From the NCBI GenBank assembly GCA_963839535.1, contig CAWIVF010000014.1, positions 124,001 to 188,000 on the forward strand: a stretch of DNA of 64,000 nucleotides, given 5' to 3'. Numbering within the stretch: position 1 is the stretch's first letter; each line of letters opens with the position of its first letter. The notes under the pieces were generated by a model that was not told the origin of the DNA, did not search any database, and saw nothing but the letters and a program-made list of their open reading frames with translations. A program made the translations under genes and the position numbers. Positions 1 to 9,839 of the stretch are shown here, one piece after another. This DNA comes from RHKX01 sp963839535. GTDB taxonomy: Bacteria; Actinomycetota; Thermoleophilia; Solirubrobacterales; 70-9.

Positions 1-1397
<1,397 letters not shown>

Positions 1398-1422
1398 CTG
1401 AATCGGCGAGGATAGAGGTCGC

Positions 1423-1758
1423 TTGGACGCCGCCGACCTGAGAACCTGGTGCCTCGGCCTGCCGGGCGCCGAGGAGACCTTCCCCTTCAACGCCGAGACC
1501 TCCGTGTTCAAGGTCGGCGGGAAGATGTTCGCGCTGTCGCAGCTGGGCTCCGAGGAGCTCCGCGTCAGCGTCAAGTGCGAGCCCGAGCTGGGGGAGGGCC
1601 TCCGTGAGGTTCACGAGGCGATCGTCCCCGGCTACCACCTGAACAAGCGCCACTGGATCACCGTCACGATCGGCGGCGACGTCAGCGACGCGATGGTGCG
1701 GGAGCTGATCGAGGACAGCCACGACCTCGTCGCCTCCCGCGGGAGCCGGGCGGGGTGA
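1423..1758 (+). CDS. MmcQ/YjbR family DNA-binding-like protein
   Basis: 111 aa, intact. The fold of this family (CyaY-like, double-wing) is recognised by the N-terminal GLPGAEETFPF, the central VGGKMFAL strand and the C-terminal PGYHLNKRHWITV. Members are small cytosolic proteins of unproven function, probably nucleic-acid binding. The start is TTG at 1423; GATAGA lies 6 nt upstream and there is no Shine-Dalgarno, so a leaderless message is likely. The stop overlaps the GTG of the next gene (GTGA), which suggests coupling with the winged-helix protein downstream. Confidence 0.85.
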   Translation: MDAADLRTWCLGLPGAEETFPFNAETSVFKVGGKMFALSQLGSEELRVSVKCEPELGEGLREVHEAIVPGYHLNKRHWITVTIGGDVSDAMVRELIEDSHDLVASRGSRAG

Positions 1759-2959
1759 CCGCGACGATCACCGACGAGCAGGCCCGGCGCCTGGCCCTGC
1801 ACGCCCAGGGCCTCGCCGATCCGCCACGGCCGGGAACGGGAGTGGGGGAGGTCGTGGCGAGGATCGGCTGCCTGCAGCTCGACCCGGTCGGCGTGGTCGC
1901 GCGATCGCCGCTGCTGGTTCTGCGGGCCCGGCTGCGCGGAGGTACCCACGACTCTCACGAGCGGGATCTCGCCAGGGCTGCCTACCGCGACCGCGAGCTC
2001 TTCGACTACTGGTGTCACGAGGCGAGCCTCTGCCACGTGGACGACCTGGCGATCCACCGCTGGGCGATGCGCACCTACCTCGAGCGCCTCTCCGATGCCA
2101 GATCGGTCACGCGCCGCTGGCTCCGCGAGAACGCCGCCTTCGCCGAGCACACCGAGGCCGCCCTGCGCGAACGCGGTCCCCTGCGAGCCCGCGAGCTCGA
2201 GGACCACTCCGAGGCCTCGTGGGAGTGGGGGCACTGGACCGACGAGGTCTCCTCCCGGCAGAACATCGCTCGCCTGCTCGACCGGCTCTGGATGCAGGGC
2301 CGGATCGGGATCGCCGACCGGATCGGGATCGAGCGGCGCTGGGATCTGATGGAGCGCTGCCTGCCGCCCGGGGCCATTGAGGAGGCCGACGCCGACCCGC
2401 CCGGCGAGGGCGAGGTGGTGCGCCGGGCCGTCCTGCGCGCCGTCGGCATGCTCGGCGTCGCGCGCGCTCCCCACATCAACGCCCACTTCACCCGCCGCCG
2501 CTACCCGGGGCTCGGTGGGGCCGGGCGCGGCGTGATCGGGGAGCTCGAGCGGAGCGGCGAGCTCACCCGCGTCGCGGTGGCCGGGCTGAAGGGCGACTGG
2601 TGGGCGCTGCCCCGAGGACCTCGAGGCACTCGGCTCGCTCACCCCGGGCAGACGGACGATCGCGCTCTCGCCCTTCGACAACCTGCTCTGCGATCGCGCC
2701 CGGACGGCGGAGCTGTTCGGCTTCGACCACCGGCTCGAGATCTACGTGCCGGCCGCCAAGCGGCGCTGGGGCTACTACGTGCTCCCGATCCTGCACGGCG
2801 AGCGGCTGGTCGCCCGCGCCGACCTGCGCCTGGACCGGGACGGGAGTGCCGTTCCCGTGATGCGGGTCCTCGGCCTCCACTGGGAGGAGGGCCGCCGCCC
2901 GACGCGGGCGGTCGAGACGGCCCTGCGGTCGCTGGCGGGCTGGCGCGGGGCGGAGCTGA
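1755..2959 (+). CDS. Winged-helix DNA-binding domain protein, YcaQ-like (crosslink-repair glycosylase family), frameshifted
   Basis: About 400 aa. It resembles the HTH_42/YcaQ family, DNA glycosylases and relatives that unhook interstrand crosslinks. Recognisable parts are ARRLALHAQGL near the start, the QLDPVGVVARSP segment, FDYWCHEASL, and the C-terminal LSPFDNLLCDR and FGFDHRLEIYVPAAKRRWGY blocks. The family QxD catalytic region is represented by LQLDPV, but I cannot assign catalysis. GTG at 1755 overlaps the upstream stop. A surplus C in a CCCC run near 2615 breaks the frame; the 3' end is uncertain because the restored frame has no stop before the next gene, and a second surplus base would place a TGA at 2957-2959. 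Confidence 0.8.
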
Positions 2960-2991
2960 GCGGGGAGCGTCGTCGGCGGCGGTGGCGGCGC

Positions 2992-2997
2992 GATAAT
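2992..2997 (+). promoter_or_regulatory. Leaderless -10 hexamer GATAAT
   Basis: GATAAT ends 7 nt before the ATG at 3005, matching the pattern seen before many genes here. No Shine-Dalgarno precedes the ATG. Confidence 0.55.
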
Positions 2998-3004
2998 CAC
3001 CGCC

Positions 3005-3919
3005 ATGCATCGCCTCAATCGAACGCTCGCCCTCGTCCTCGCCTCGATCGCCGCATCGCTCCTGCTCGCCGCTCCGGCGCTTGCGGTCGACGACTGCCCG
3101 ACGCAGACGAAGGCGAAGGTGCTCTTCCAGGGCGTCGGCAAGCTCGAGTCGGTGGCGGTGGACCGCAAGGGCAGGACGTTCTTCACCAACTCCGACGAGG
3201 GGACACTGCTGAAGCTCCGCGACGGCGGTCGGCCTCCGAAGGTGATCCTCGACGGCATCGAGGGCCCGGGCGGGATCATCTTCAAGCGCAACGACGTGCT
3301 GGTCGGCTTCGGCAACACCATCCAGGGCGGCGCCGACGGCGAGGCGAACCCCGAGGCCGGCCTGCTGCGGGTCGATCCGCGCACCGGGGAGAGCAGCGTC
3401 TTCGTCGAGGGCCTGCAGATGGCCAACGGGGTCACCCGCGGACCCGGCGGGGCGATCTACGCCTCCGACGACGTCACCACCGGGATCGACCGCGTCGAGA
3501 ACCGGCAGGTCGAGCTCAGCTGGACGTCCTTCACGAGCCCCAACGGCCTCGTCGCCGACTCCACCGGGCAGTACCTCTTCGCCAACCAGACCTTCACGGC
3601 GGCGGCGATCCAGCGGATCCCCTTCGACGATCCGGCGAACCCGGAGACCTACTACAGCGCCGACCCCGCCGATGCCGCCGCCGGCTTCGACGGAATCGCC
3701 CGCGACGCCGACGACCGCCTCTACGTCGCAGCCAACGGCGCCGGGCAGATCTGGCGCGTCGACGGCCCCGACGACGCCTGCTCGCTCTTCACCCGCGACC
3801 CCTTCCCGAGCGGCCCCAGCGACCTGGTCTTCGGCCGCGGCCACGGGGGGATCCCGAAGTCGAGCCTGATCGTGACGACGTTCGGCGGCGAGCTGTTGGA
3901 GCTGACGAACGCGCGGTAG
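3005..3919 (+). CDS. Secreted SMP-30/NHL-type beta-propeller protein
   Basis: 304 aa, intact. A Sec signal peptide (about residues 1-27, ending AAPALA) is followed by repeated blade motifs such as ESVAVDRKGRTFF, GPGGIIFK, ANGVTRGPGGAIYASDD, PNGLVADSTGQYLF and FDGIARDADDRLYV, the style of the SMP-30/gluconolactonase/LRE-like fold. The substrate is unknown, and it may simply be a binding propeller. It is probably an exported protein of the cell surface. Its own leaderless promoter makes it a separate unit from the gene before it. Confidence 0.75.
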   Translation: MHRLNRTLALVLASIAASLLLAAPALAVDDCPTQTKAKVLFQGVGKLESVAVDRKGRTFFTNSDEGTLLKLRDGGRPPKVILDGIEGPGGIIFKRNDVLVGFGNTIQGGADGEANPEAGLLRVDPRTGESSVFVEGLQMANGVTRGPGGAIYASDDVTTGIDRVENRQVELSWTSFTSPNGLVADSTGQYLFANQTFTAAAIQRIPFDDPANPETYYSADPADAAAGFDGIARDADDRLYVAANGAGQIWRVDGPDDACSLFTRDPFPSGPSDLVFGRGHGGIPKSSLIVTTFGGELLELTNAR

Positions 3920-4256
3920 GCGAGTCGTAGTCGACGGGCCCACAACGGCGGGGGCGCCGCCTCCGCGGGGTGGGCACCCGACGGCTGGTGGCCTTCCGAG
4001 GGAGTCGCAATGCCCACCTCGCTGAGTGTCGGCTGCGCCCCCACCGCTGCGGGCCCTCGCGCGACTGGGGGCCGGTCGGTGGCGCCGCCGACCCTCTCTT
4101 GGAGTGGGAGGGCGGTCAGTGGGGCGACTATTGCCAGCATGCTGGCTTTATTCGCCCCAGTGGACGCCCGGCCCGCGCTCAACCTCCCCTCATCAGCCCA
4201 AACCAACGCTCGAGCCCCCGATCCCCACCCGGGCGCCAGCGACAGCCCGCCAGCCC
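3920..4256. other. Intergenic stretch between convergent genes
   Basis: About 340 nt between two convergent genes. It contains GC-rich inverted repeats around 3949-3975 (GGCGGGGGCGCCGCC type) that could act as a bidirectional terminator, without a T tract. I found no convincing coding frame, RNA gene or repeat. Confidence 0.4.
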
Positions 4257-4761
4257 CTAAGCCTCGTGCCCCGCGTCGATCCGCTTCGCCCGGTGGAACG
4301 GGAACGAGCTGAAGTCCTCGCCGTGGGTCGCCTCGACCGGCTCGAGCAGGAAGGCGACGTGGTCGCCGACCGGGCGCCGGTCGAGGATCCGGCCGACGAA
4401 GCGGTTCGGGCAACGCTCCAGCAGCGGCGCGCCTGACTCCGCCGGCCTCCCACTCAACCCGCTCGAACTTGTTCGTCTCGTGCCCGGTCTCGCCGCCGAA
4501 GAGCTCCGCCAGGTCGTCGTCCTCGGCGGCGAGGAAGTGGACGGCCAGCTGCTCCGCCTCGCTCGCCACCTCGAAGGTCCGGTTCTTGTTCGAGAGGAAG
4601 ACCGTGAACCGCGGTGGATCGATGCTCACCTGGGAGGCGAAACCGACCAGACAGCCCGCGATCCGCTCCCCGTCGGTGGCCGTGACGACCAGCATCGGGT
4701 AATCGAGCTCCCCGACGATCTCGTTGAACGCGGCTGCAACGTCCTCGGCCACGTAGGGCAA
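4257..4761 (-). CDS. Flavin reductase family protein (FMN-binding split barrel), frameshifted
   Basis: About 167 aa. It fits the flavin_reduct/HpaC-like family: NEIVGELDYPMLVVTA, then CLVGFASQVSIDPPRF, FLSNKNRTFEVA and the C-terminal CPNRFVGRILDRRPVGDH that lines the FMN site. Such proteins reduce FMN/FAD with NAD(P)H for monooxygenases, or use F420/FMN themselves. The start is probably TTG at 4761 (GTG at 4752 is an alternative). One surplus G near 4446, between EWEAG and SGAPLLE, breaks the frame. Divergent from ispG. Confidence 0.8.
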
Positions 4762-4792
4762 TCTAAACCCGGGCCCGCTGAAGGCCCGCCGG

Positions 4793-4798
4793 TACCCT
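4793..4798 (+). promoter_or_regulatory. Leaderless -10 hexamer TACCCT before ispG
   Basis: TACCCT ends 6 nt upstream of the GTG at 4805, the spacing expected when transcription starts at the start codon. Confidence 0.45.
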
Positions 4799-4804
4799 TC
4801 CCAC

Positions 4805-6112
4805 GTGGCTTCGAAGCGACAGATCTTCGTCGGCGGCGTGCCGATCGGCGGCGGCGCCCCCGTCGCCGTCCAGACGATGACCAAGACGGAGACGGCCAAC
4901 CTGAAGGCGACGATGGACCAGATCCGCACCGTCGCCGATGCCGGCGCCGACATCGTCCGCGTCGCGGTCCCGCGGGAGAAGGACGCCGACGCGCTTCGCA
5001 CCATCGTCAAGGAGTCGCCGATCCCGGTGATCGCCGACATCCACTTCAACCACACCCTCGCGCTCAAGGCGATCGACGCCGGCGCTCACTGCATCCGGCT
5101 CAACCCCGGCAACATCGGCGGCCGCGACAAGGTCGCCGAGGTCGCCGTGCGGGCCACGGAGGCGAACGTCCCGATGCGGATCGGCGTCAACTCCGGCTCG
5201 CTGCCGAAGCACCTCCACGCGCTCGAGCGCGAGGCGCCGGTCGAGGCACTCGTCACCGCCGCGGTCGAGTTCGTCGCGCTGATGGAGTCGCTCGACTACC
5301 AGAACTTCAAGGTCTCGATCAAGTCGACGAACGTGCCGAACACGATCGCCGCCAACCGCCTGCTGAGCGAGAAGATCCCGTACCCGATCCACCTCGGCAT
5401 CACCGAGGCCGGCACCAAGTGGTCGGGGGCGCTGAAGTCCTCGGTCGGGCTCGGCACCCTCCTCGCCGACGGGGTGGGGGACACGATCCGGATCTCGCTC
5501 TCCACCTTCCACGCCGAGGAGGAGGTCAAGGTCGCCTGGGAGATCCTCAAGGCCCTCCAGCTGCGCGAGCGCGGGCCGGTCCTGATCGCCTGCCCGACCT
5601 GCGGCCGGCTCCAGTTCGACATGGACACCGTCGTCGCCGAGATCGAGCAGCGGCTCGAGGGCTACGAGGAGGCGATCGAGGTCGCCGTCCTCGGCTGCGC
5701 CGTCAACGGGATCGGCGAGGCTTCCCACGCGGACTTCGGGATCACCGGCGCCAAGGACGAGGGCCTGATCTTCGCCCACGGCAAGCCGCTGCGGAAGATC
5801 CCGCAGGACCAGCTTGTCGACACGCTCTTCGAGGAGATCGACAAGTCCCTCGGCCGCGGTAAGGTCGAGTTCGAGGCCGACAAGGTCGCCGAGGGCGCCG
5901 AGTGGCTGCGGAAGATCGAGGAGGAGAACGCCGGCGACCTGACCCCGGAGAAGCTTGCCGCGATGGAGAAGCTCGCGGCGGAGCGGGGCGAGGACATCAC
6001 CGCGCCGGGCAACGACGACGGCGAGCCCTACCTCAAGCCGGTCAAGGCGAAGCGGATCGAGCTCGATCCGGAGGCCTCGCCGACCGCCGGCCGCCGCTTC
6101 ACCCGAGCGTAG
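4805..6112 (+). CDS. ispG: 4-hydroxy-3-methylbut-2-en-1-yl diphosphate synthase IspG (GcpE)
   Basis: 435 aa, intact. Converts MEcPP to HMBPP, the penultimate step of the MEP isoprenoid pathway, using a [4Fe-4S] cluster. The TIM-barrel part carries VQTMTKTETAN, ADIHFNHTLALKAI and RLNPGNIG; the C-terminal reductase-like domain carries the cluster ligands in ACPTCGR and LGCAVNGIGE. The tail (about 70 residues, Glu/Lys-rich) is longer than in the E. coli enzyme, as in many actinobacteria. GTG start at 4805; the gene stands alone, convergent with the next one. Confidence 0.97.
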   Translation: MASKRQIFVGGVPIGGGAPVAVQTMTKTETANLKATMDQIRTVADAGADIVRVAVPREKDADALRTIVKESPIPVIADIHFNHTLALKAIDAGAHCIRLNPGNIGGRDKVAEVAVRATEANVPMRIGVNSGSLPKHLHALEREAPVEALVTAAVEFVALMESLDYQNFKVSIKSTNVPNTIAANRLLSEKIPYPIHLGITEAGTKWSGALKSSVGLGTLLADGVGDTIRISLSTFHAEEEVKVAWEILKALQLRERGPVLIACPTCGRLQFDMDTVVAEIEQRLEGYEEAIEVAVLGCAVNGIGEASHADFGITGAKDEGLIFAHGKPLRKIPQDQLVDTLFEEIDKSLGRGKVEFEADKVAEGAEWLRKIEEENAGDLTPEKLAAMEKLAAERGEDITAPGNDDGEPYLKPVKAKRIELDPEASPTAGRRFTRA

Positions 6113-6542
6113 TCCCCGGCCCGGGCTCCTCCGAGCTCATCGGCAGCCTCCGCGCCGCCCAGAGGCAGAACGCGAGCACGCTCGCCCCGAGCACGATGTC
6201 CGCGACCACGTGCGCCTGACGCCACCAGACCGCGTCGGTCATCCCCTCCGTGAGGTAGTGGCCGATGCCGACGAGGCCGCTCCCCGAGTAGACGGCGAGG
6301 CAGACGAGCGCGAGGGGATAGCGCCGGCGGCGAAACAGCAGATAGCCCGCGACGCCGAACGCGGTGAAGAAGAACCAGGCCGCCCCCACCGTCGTCTTCG
6401 AGGGGTTGGGAACCGTGTCGGATTGCGGGAAGTCCGCGTAGTTGACGTAGTTGTCGACGTAGTGGACGACCGAGACGGCGACGGCCAGCAAGAGGATCCA
6501 GGTCAGGATCGAGAGCGCGCGGCGGTGGAGGTTCTCGTCCAC
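6099..6542 (-). CDS. Small integral membrane protein, function unknown
   Basis: About 147 aa. Four hydrophobic segments can be read: SILTWILLLAVAVSVVHYV, AAWFFFTAFGVAGYLLF, LALVCLAVYSGSGLVGI and VADIVLGASVLAFCLWAA. The loop between segments 1 and 2 holds NYADFPQSDTVPNPSKT, and HYLTEGMTDAVWWRQAHV precedes the last helix, a conserved-looking actinobacterial pattern without an assigned function. GTG at 6542 is preferred because it begins just before the first helix; an in-frame GTG further upstream would overlap the divergent acetyltransferase gene. The last 14 nt overlap ispG convergently. Confidence 0.65.
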   Translation of the reverse strand: MDENLHRRALSILTWILLLAVAVSVVHYVDNYVNYADFPQSDTVPNPSKTTVGAAWFFFTAFGVAGYLLFRRRRYPLALVCLAVYSGSGLVGIGHYLTEGMTDAVWWRQAHVVADIVLGASVLAFCLWAARRLPMSSEEPGPGTTLG

Positions 6543-6568
6543 CCGCCCATCGTAGAGTTGCTCGAGCG

Positions 6569-7033
6569 ATGGCCGCCGCCCCACCGATCAGCATCGACCG
6601 CGTCCGGGTCGTCGACCTGCCCCTGCTGCTGCCGATGGTGCGGGCCTACTGCGACTTCTACGAGGTCGCGCCCCGCGACGACCGGCTCGTCTCGCTGTCC
6701 CGGGCGCTGATCGACGATCCCGGCGAGGGCCAACAGCTCCTCGCGCGCGACGAGGAGGGCAATCCGGTGGGCTTCGCGACCGTCTACTGGACCTGGCAGA
6801 CCCTCGACGCCACCAGGATCGGCGTGATGAACGACCTCTACGTCATCCCGGAGATGCGCGGCTCCGGGGTCGGCAGGCAGCTGATCGAGAGCTGCCGCGG
6901 CCTCTGCCGCAAGCGCGGCGCCACCAAGCTCGTCTGGGAGACGGCCCCCGACAACCAGGTCGCCCAGCGGCTCTACGACTCCACGGGCGCCTCGTCGTCG
7001 ACCTGGCTCACCTACGAGATCGACGCCTGGTAG
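6569..7033 (+). CDS. GNAT family N-acetyltransferase
   Basis: 154 aa, intact. Acetyl-CoA-dependent transferase fold: the substrate-side helix RAYCDFYEVAPRDDRL, strand GFATVYWTWQT, then motif A DLYVIPEMRGSGVGRQLI with the R/Q-x-x-G-x-G/A loop, and the C-terminal NQVAQRLYDSTGA. The amine substrate cannot be deduced. TAGAGT lies 10 nt before the ATG, so the message may be nearly leaderless. Divergent from the small membrane protein. Confidence 0.88.
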   Translation: MAAAPPISIDRVRVVDLPLLLPMVRAYCDFYEVAPRDDRLVSLSRALIDDPGEGQQLLARDEEGNPVGFATVYWTWQTLDATRIGVMNDLYVIPEMRGSGVGRQLIESCRGLCRKRGATKLVWETAPDNQVAQRLYDSTGASSSTWLTYEIDAW

Positions 7034-7087
7034 GCGATCGCCGCCCGCCGGGCGGCCCCTGCGGCCCGACCGTCTCCGGTTGCCGGA

Positions 7088-7093
7088 TATCCT
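7088..7093 (+). promoter_or_regulatory. Leaderless -10 hexamer TATCCT before proS
   Basis: TATCCT ends 8 nt before the ATG at 7102, with no Shine-Dalgarno in between. Confidence 0.5.
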
Positions 7094-7101
7094 CGCCCGC
7101 G

Positions 7102-8794
7102 ATGACCCGCCTCTCCAGCTATCTCCTGCCGACGCTCAAGAACGCGCCCGGCGACGCCGAGGCGCTCTCGCACCAGCTGATGGTCCGCGCCGGCCTGATC
7201 CGCCAGCTGGGCTCCGGAATCTGGACCTGGCTCCCCGCCGGCTACCGCACGATCAAGAAGATCGAGGCGATCATCCGCGAGGAGATGGACGCGATCGGCT
7301 GCCACGAGATGCTGATGCCGGTGATCCAGCCGGCGGACCTCTGGCGTACCACCGAGCGCTACGAGATCGACGAACTCTTCAAGCTCAAGGACCGCAAGGA
7401 CGCCGACATGGTGCTCGCGATGACCCACGAGGAGGCCGTCACCTCCCATGTCGCCCACGACGTCCGCTCCTACCGCGAGCTGCCGCTGATGCTCTACCAC
7501 CTCCAGACCAAGGAGCGGGACGAGCCGCGGCCGCGCGCCGGGGTCCTGCGGACCCGCGAGTTCACGATGAAGGACGCCTACTCGTTCGATCGGGACGAGG
7601 CCGGCCTCGATCGCAGCTACGAGCTGCAGACCGGCGCCTACGAGCGCATCCTCGACCGCTGCGGCCTGCGCTGGTACGCGGTCGAGTCCGACGTCGGGAT
7701 GATGGGCGGCAGCGGCGCCCACGAGTACATGGCGCCGTGCGCCGCGGGGGAGAACGAGGTGGCCCTGGCCCCCGATTACGCCGCCAACGTCGAGGTGGCG
7801 AGCGCAACCGCCAAGCCGGTCGAGCTGCCGCCGGAGCTCGACTCGCCCCGCGAGGCGCCGACCCCCGGTCTGAAGACGGTCGAGGAGGTCTCCGCCGCGC
7901 TCGGCGTGCCCGCCGGAGCCCTGCTCAAGGCGCTCCCGGTCGTGGCCGAGGAACGCGGCCTCCTGATGGTGCTCATCCGCGGCGACCACCGGCTCAACGA
8001 GATCAAGCTCGCCAACCACCTCGGCGGACCGTTCCGTCAGGCCCGGCCCGAGGAGATCGAGGCCGAGATCGGCCCGGTCGGCTTCATCGGCCCGGTCGGG
8101 CAGGCCGGCAGCGTCCCGATCCTGATGGACGAGGCGATCACCGGCAGCGGGCTGGTGGCGGGCGCGAACAAGGCCGACGTCCATCTGATCGGGGTCGAGC
8201 CCGGCCGCGACTTCGACTACGAGAGCTGCGACGTGCGGACCGTCGAGGCCGGGGACACGACCGCGACGGGCGACGAGATCGCGGTGGAGGCCGCGATCGA
8301 GGTCGGCAACATCTTCAAGCTCGGGACGCGCTACTCACGCCCGCTCGGAGCCACCTTCCTCGACGAGGACGGCAAGGAGAGCCCGATCGTCATGGGCAGC
8401 TACGGCATCGGTCCGGCGCGGATCGCCGCGGCCGCCGTCGAGCAGCGGGCCGACGAGAAGGGCATCTGCTGGCCGCGGGCGATCGCGCCGTGGGAGGTCC
8501 ACCTCGTCGCGCTCGGCAAGGGCGGCGACGAGGTCGCCGCCGCGGCCGCGGCCGCCTACGAGGCCATGCGCGAGGCCGGCATCGACGTCGTCCTCGACGA
8601 CCGCCCCAACGCCGGGACCGGGCGAGAAGCTCACGGACGCGGAACTGATCGGCTGCCCGCTGCGGATCACGATCGGCAAGCGCGGACTGGCCGATGGAAT
8701 CGCCGAGTCGCAGGTTCGTGCGACGGGCGCCGAGGAGTCGATCCCGCTCGCCGAGGTGGCCGAGCGGGCCGCGGTGATCCTCGAGGGGCTGTAG
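7102..8794 (+). CDS. proS: Prolyl-tRNA synthetase (bacterial type with INS editing domain), frameshifted near 3' end
   Basis: About 563 aa. Charges tRNA-Pro and edits Ala-tRNA-Pro. Class II features: RQLGSGIWTWLPAGYR, the motif 2 loop at TREFTMKDAYSFDRDE, and the inserted YbaK-like editing domain around residues 235-380 (VEEVSAALGVPAGALLKA, then GDHRLNEIKL). Motif 3 is in GSYGIGPARI, followed by the anticodon-binding domain. One surplus base near 8628 (in ACCGGGCGAG) breaks the frame in NAGTGEKLTD; the restored frame reads SQVRATGAEESIPL and ends at TAG 8792-8794. An essential gene broken this way argues for a sequence error. The next gene starts 4 nt downstream. Confidence 0.95.
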
Positions 8795-8798
8795 CGCC

Positions 8799-9479
8799 GT
8801 GGCAGAGCCGATAGGTGAACGCGCCCGGCAGGTACGAGAGCGACTGACCCGCAAGCGCCTGCTCGGCATCGACCGCTCCGGGCCCAAGCCGATGCAGACG
8901 CGCCCGGGGCAGCCCCTGCGGCCGTTCACGATCCCGAACATCATCGGGTACCTGCGCCTCGCCGCGATCCCGGTCTTCCTCCTGATCGCATTCAACTCCG
9001 GCGACGGTCGCGACGGGGTTGCGTCCCTGATCTTCCTGGCAATCGCCCTCGGCGACCTGCTCGACGGGTTCGTTGCCCGTGCCACCGGCCAGTACAGCCG
9101 CCTCGGCGCCCTGCTCGACCCGATCGTCGACCGCATGACGATCCTCTCCGGCGCCGCGGTGTGCTGGCACTTCGAGCTGCTGCCCCGCTGGGCGATCGCC
9201 CTGCTCGCTGCCCGCGAGCTGACGATGCTGTTCCTCTCCTATTACGGCCTGCACCGCGGGGTCGACCTCGAGATCACCTGGGTCGGGCGGATCTCCGTGC
9301 TGCTGGTCATGGGCGGGATCTTCTGGTCGATGGTCTTCGACTGGCTGATCATCGAGATCGGCTTCGTGATCGGGGTGGGGCTGGCGATCGCCGCCGAGGT
9401 CCTCTACATCCGCGACGCCCGCCGGCGCGCCGCGGCCGGGGACGGAGGCGGCGAGATGCATCCGGGCGTTCAACCCTGA
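8799..9479 (+). CDS. CDP-alcohol phosphatidyltransferase (PgsA-like)
   Basis: 226 aa, intact. Membrane enzyme that moves a phosphatidyl group from CDP-diacylglycerol to an alcohol (glycerol 3-phosphate, inositol phosphate or another lipid). The hallmark D-x2-DG-x2-AR-x8-G-x3-D-x3-D motif is complete, from DLLDGFVARATG to GALLDPIVDR. About six membrane helices follow a basic 45-residue N-terminal extension. GTG at 8799 lies 4 nt after proS, so the two may be cotranscribed. A PgsA homologue upstream of an FHA/MerR pair is also the order in Mycobacterium (pgsA2 to garA), which supports the context. Confidence 0.88.
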   Translation: MAEPIGERARQVRERLTRKRLLGIDRSGPKPMQTRPGQPLRPFTIPNIIGYLRLAAIPVFLLIAFNSGDGRDGVASLIFLAIALGDLLDGFVARATGQYSRLGALLDPIVDRMTILSGAAVCWHFELLPRWAIALLAARELTMLFLSYYGLHRGVDLEITWVGRISVLLVMGGIFWSMVFDWLIIEIGFVIGVGLAIAAEVLYIRDARRRAAAGDGGGEMHPGVQP

Positions 9480-9487
9480 AGCTCTGA

Positions 9488-9515
9488 TTGAACCTTCGAC
9501 CCGGGCGCCTATAAT
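9488..9515 (+). promoter_or_regulatory. Sigma-70 type promoter TTGAAC-16-TATAAT
   Basis: TTGAAC at 9488-9493 and a perfect TATAAT at 9510-9515 are separated by 16 nt, between pgsA and the RsiG-like gene. Transcription should begin near 9522 and leave a leader of about 50 nt carrying a purine-rich GGAGAAGAG site before the ATG at 9573. This is the most canonical promoter I found in the window. Confidence 0.75.
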
Positions 9516-9572
9516 CGGCCGAGGCCCCGCGCCGGTGGCCGGGGGACAGCGAGACGGAGAAGAGATTCACCA

Positions 9573-9830
9573 ATGGAAGAGACCTTTCCCGACATCGGCG
9601 CGATGAACGACGCCGAGCTGAAGGAGATGATCGATCAGCTGACGCGGGACGAGCAGGAAGTGTCGTACAAGCGACGCATGCTCCACGGCAAGATCGACAT
9701 CCTCCGCGCCGAGCTGGTCAACCGGCTGCGCACCAACCGAGAGTCCGGCGATGCCCTGATCAGCGGTGCCGACGTCGAGAAGCTGACCGACATCCTCGCC
9801 GGAAGGGTCACCGGAGAAGAGCCCCGGTAG
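9573..9830 (+). CDS. RsiG-like small coiled-coil protein with a c-di-GMP-binding signature
   Basis: 85 aa, intact. Two predicted helices with heptad-like spacing form an antiparallel hairpin. Residues 27-42 match the RsiG c-di-GMP motif E-x3-S-x2-R-x3-Q-x3-D as E27, S31, R34, H38 and D42, so only the Gln is replaced, by His. In Streptomyces RsiG carries two such motifs and sequesters sigma-WhiG when c-di-GMP is bound; in Rubrobacter a single-motif RsiG acts as a dimer. This protein has one motif. It is first in the operon with the FHA and MerR genes, behind a strong promoter. No WhiG-like sigma gene is in the window, so its partner is unknown. Confidence 0.75.
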   Translation: MEETFPDIGAMNDAELKEMIDQLTRDEQEVSYKRRMLHGKIDILRAELVNRLRTNRESGDALISGADVEKLTDILAGRVTGEEPR

Positions 9831-9839
9831 GAGACCCTG

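Noticed and set aside
3949..3975. Rho-independent terminator between the convergent genes
   Set aside because: The hairpin is plausible but has no T tract, so I list it only as a possible structure inside the intergenic entry.
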